Positions 61,733 through 64,000 of a stretch of DNA of 64,000 nucleotides are shown here, one piece after another. The translations under genes were made by a program, and so were the position numbers. The notes beneath the pieces were generated by a model. The model ran no database searches. It saw nothing but the letters and a program-made list of their open reading frames with translations, and was not told the origin of the DNA. Numbering within the stretch: the first letter of the stretch is position 1; each line of letters opens with the position of its first letter. This DNA is from Planctomycetota bacterium (GTDB taxonomy: Bacteria > Planctomycetota > Uabimicrobiia > Uabimicrobiales > Uabimicrobiaceae): NCBI GenBank assembly GCA_029260735.1, contig JAJDCR010000089.1, positions 33,902 through 97,901 on the forward strand, in the 5' to 3' direction.

Positions 61733-62968
61733 CTATTTCATTCTAGCTTCAACTTGCTTCGGTTTCATCCCCTGTAAAAGCAAATTTACTCGTCGGGGCG
61801 TTTCTGCTAAGGCATTCTTGGCAAAAAACTCTGCTTGAGCACGGTTACCTTGCCAAGCATAAAATGCGGCTAAGGTATTTTTATGTTCCTTTTCATCGGT
61901 ATTAGCAAGCTCCCCTAGATATTTTTCATAGCCAGGCTCATATTTTTCTTCTAGGTAGCTACTCCAAATTCGTTCGCTCCAAACATTATGCCGAACGTAA
62001 TTGTAACCATGCAGACTATCTGTTAGCATGGCTCCCACAAAAACCAGACGACACAAAAGTACGATCATAAAGATGAGAGAGCAAAACCCAAGGACACCGT
62101 CATAAGTTTCCGAGCTAAAGGACTCTTCTGGACATTCTTCTTCTTTTTCTAAACTAGGCCTATAGCGCAACATAATTTTAAAGATCAAAAAAGGAGCAAC
62201 TCCGGCAACTATTTCCGAAAGAATGCTCAAGTGGGAATTCCCGTAAAATACCAAAAGAACAAAAGCTATTCCCATCGCCCAAAGGTCATCTTTAAAAATT
62301 CGGTGAGGGTTTATCCCTTCTCTTAGGTAAAAACAATCAATGGCATATTTAATCGCTAAAAACCATAGAGCCGAGGTGTAGGATAGAACAAAATACAAGG
62401 TTGCCAAGTCAAACAACTCTAAGTTTAAGCGCCCTTGATCTAAATAAGCATTTAAGTAGGAAATAGCCCAAACAATACCTGCCGAAAGAAGAAAAGAGAT
62501 CCGTTGGCCCCAAGAGCTCGAAGAAAAAAAACTCCGACTGATATCGTTCGCTCCACAGAACAAAGACGCCATTAAACGAAGGGCGTAGTGAAAAATAAAG
62601 TACATAAAGATCATAATAAAAAGGTCTTCTCGGAGAGATCCCCCTAAGGCTAACTTCATGTTCATACGAAAGGTAATTGTTTTCTCACTAGGATAAAACA
62701 TCCAAAAAGCTTGCTCCGAAAGATTTTTGAAGCTTTCTCCATACTTGTCCTGGAGCTCTGCCGAGCTTTGATCCCCCACCGCAAAAGCATTAGCATCTTC
62801 CCAAAAATTTTCGTGACCTAAAATAGACAAATAATCGCCACTCATTCCCACCAAATCGGCAAAAACCATTGATAGGATAATGATGCCCATGAAGCCTATC
62901 ATAAAAAAGACAAACTTCATGTACCAAGTGATCAATTTATAGAGTTTTTGAAAGAGCGATTTTAACAT
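61733..62968 (-). CDS. Multi-pass membrane protein with TPR-like tail
   Basis: A 411-residue protein with about seven transmembrane helices spread over residues ~18-315. A periplasmic or lumenal loop follows the first helix (SILGHENFWEDANAF). The end (~350-405) looks like a short helical repeat (YLGELANTDEKEHKNTLAAFYAWQGN, given by its AFYAWQGNRAQAEFFAKNAL core), like one TPR. No enzyme motif recognised. The ribosome site is AAAGGA, about 9 nt before ATG 62968. Confidence 0.62.
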   Translation of the reverse strand: MLKSLFQKLYKLITWYMKFVFFMIGFMGIIILSMVFADLVGMSGDYLSILGHENFWEDANAFAVGDQSSAELQDKYGESFKNLSEQAFWMFYPSEKTITFRMNMKLALGGSLREDLFIMIFMYFIFHYALRLMASLFCGANDISRSFFSSSSWGQRISFLLSAGIVWAISYLNAYLDQGRLNLELFDLATLYFVLSYTSALWFLAIKYAIDCFYLREGINPHRIFKDDLWAMGIAFVLLVFYGNSHLSILSEIVAGVAPFLIFKIMLRYRPSLEKEEECPEESFSSETYDGVLGFCSLIFMIVLLCRLVFVGAMLTDSLHGYNYVRHNVWSERIWSSYLEEKYEPGYEKYLGELANTDEKEHKNTLAAFYAWQGNRAQAEFFAKNALAETPRRVNLLLQGMKPKQVEARMK

Positions 62969-63052
62969 GAAGAAATCCTTTGAGGAGTGATTGTGAGAAG
63001 AGGAAGGGGTAGAGATAATAATTAAAAAAATTAAGCGTTCATCTATACCTTC

Positions 63053-63868
63053 TTATTGTAATAAATTTGCAAGCGTTTTCCATAGAGGAAAATTTTTACT
63101 GAGCTCCAACAACTGAGTTCTATTTCCTTTTAGCTTGTAAATCTTAAACTTACAAATCACTTCGTGTGTTTTTTGAGGGCTTAATTTAGGATAGTATTCA
63201 TAAAGATCAAGACAAGGAAAAGTAGTATCAGTAATTTTTTCATTCGCTTCTAAAAATAATTCCCAAATCGTAGAGTTATTATAGACACTTGATGGCATAT
63301 AAAACCAATCAGCACGTTCTAAAGAAAAAGTATCACTTTCATCACAGATTTTACGCCAAATTTTTATATACTTTTCGTAAGAAAACATAGCCCCATAAGA
63401 TCTAGCTTGAATCTTATAGTATTTGCATTGAGATTTATTTTTTACCAACTCTAATACGGTTTGAAAATCTTTGTTGGCAAGAAGTTCATTACATTTCCAA
63501 ACTAGGTCATCCTTTTCTGCCAAAAGAATATTCTCCTCTGCACACTCTCGAATATTTTCGATATCCTCTAAAGCGTGTTTATCATCAGGTGATAGTTCTA
63601 GAGACTTTTCGATATTAAAAATAGCTTTTTCAAATTCTCCAACATGAGAATACATACAAGCAAGTTCACGATAAGAGGGTCCATTTGGAAAAAGATCTAC
63701 AGATCTTTGATAAGATTCTCTGGCTTTAAGATAAGCTTCATTAAAATCATAAACATCTCCTAAAACATAGCAACAGCCAGAAATAAGAGACTTATGTTCT
63801 GGCAAGTGTTCTTCAGCAAATTGTAAGTAAGGGATAAAAGTTTCTTCTAACCATTTAAACCGTTCCAT
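63053..63868 (-). CDS. TPR-repeat protein
   Basis: A 271-residue soluble protein. The N-terminal half has tetratricopeptide repeats (residues ~28-120: YVLGDVYDFNEAYLKARESY..., GEFEKAIFNIEKSLELSPDD). The C-terminal half is helical but not clearly repeated. It probably serves as a scaffold; the partner is unknown. The start ATG 63868 has AGGG about 5 nt upstream. It lies 84 bp upstream of the membrane protein gene on the same strand and could be in its operon. Confidence 0.68.
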   Translation of the reverse strand: MERFKWLEETFIPYLQFAEEHLPEHKSLISGCCYVLGDVYDFNEAYLKARESYQRSVDLFPNGPSYRELACMYSHVGEFEKAIFNIEKSLELSPDDKHALEDIENIRECAEENILLAEKDDLVWKCNELLANKDFQTVLELVKNKSQCKYYKIQARSYGAMFSYEKYIKIWRKICDESDTFSLERADWFYMPSSVYNNSTIWELFLEANEKITDTTFPCLDLYEYYPKLSPQKTHEVICKFKIYKLKGNRTQLLELSKNFPLWKTLANLLQ

Positions 63869-64000
63869 AGAGCCCTAAAAAATCTAAAATAGTATTTTTA
63901 GTCACAGAAAGCCGAACAGCGCTGCAATCTGATTAAAGCCATGGCAGAGTATCACCGCCAATGCAAGTAAGAGGACATTCGATGCCAAAAAGAGACAAGG
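63869..64000. other. Window end, no feature recognised
   Basis: These 132 bases hold no complete gene. A moderately GC-rich stretch (around 63915-63990) may be the edge of the next gene but cannot be judged from what is here. Confidence 0.3.

Overview
The window is AT-rich (by eye about 36-39% GC) bacterial chromosome. The mix of genes points to the PVC superphylum (Planctomycetota or Lentisphaerota-like), but only tentatively. It holds six PEP-CTERM-sorted exported proteins, a McsA/McsB pair, an RRM protein beside a DEAD-box helicase, secreted HEAT and variant-leucine-rich repeat proteins, a secreted purple-acid-phosphatase-like enzyme, class III cyclases with 7TM-type sensors, and many hairpin-rich intergenic repeats. 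No rRNA, tRNA, phage, insertion sequence with a transposase, or CRISPR array was recognised. Several genes need a GTG or TTG start to match a Shine-Dalgarno sequence, and one phosphodiesterase gene has no canonical start at all.

Layout. 0.3-9.6 kb: lipoprotein phosphatase, an intergenic inverted-repeat element, a small unknown protein, two PEP-CTERM proteins, a PP2C phosphatase, a membrane-anchored hydrolase, a MerR regulator with its operator and a small membrane protein behind it, and a zinc-ribbon membrane protein. 9.7-13.1 kb: hydrolase, then holA, mcsB and mcsA on the minus strand. 13.4-19.2 kb: RRM protein with a long leader, RNA helicase, two tandem paralogous membrane-anchored proteins, a PH-like membrane protein and a sulfatase-fold protein. 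19.3-33.3 kb: one 4,666-residue non-ribosomal peptide synthetase (NRPS). 33.5-42.6 kb: subtilase, variant-LRR protein, DUF3750 protein, methyltransferase and further PEP-CTERM and secreted proteins. 42.7-53.7 kb: two divergent adenylate cyclases, a glycerophosphodiester phosphodiesterase, a lipoprotein, aconitase and an unrecognised 594-residue protein. 53.7-59.5 kb: a MITE-like element followed by a three-gene operon of secreted proteins (unknown, VWA, HEAT). 59.6-60.9 kb: a dense non-coding repeat locus. 60.9-63.9 kb: a PEP-CTERM protein, a membrane protein and a TPR-like protein.

How they may work together. The NRPS reads as an acyl-activating loading domain and carrier, two near-identical modules whose specificity pockets read like valine, a third module with a different pocket, and an eroded fifth condensation/adenylation unit ending in a carrier and a thioesterase with a cysteine nucleophile. 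The minus-strand operon at 54-59.5 kb exports a VWA protein and a HEAT-repeat protein together, which suggests an envelope-associated complex. The PEP-CTERM proteins need an exosortase that is not in this window.

The most unusual structure is the repeat locus at 59.68-60.88 kb. About 32-bp imperfect units run one way on the left and the opposite way on the right. They enclose a 147-bp duplication, a third inverted copy of part of it, and a hexanucleotide microsatellite arranged as a palindrome.
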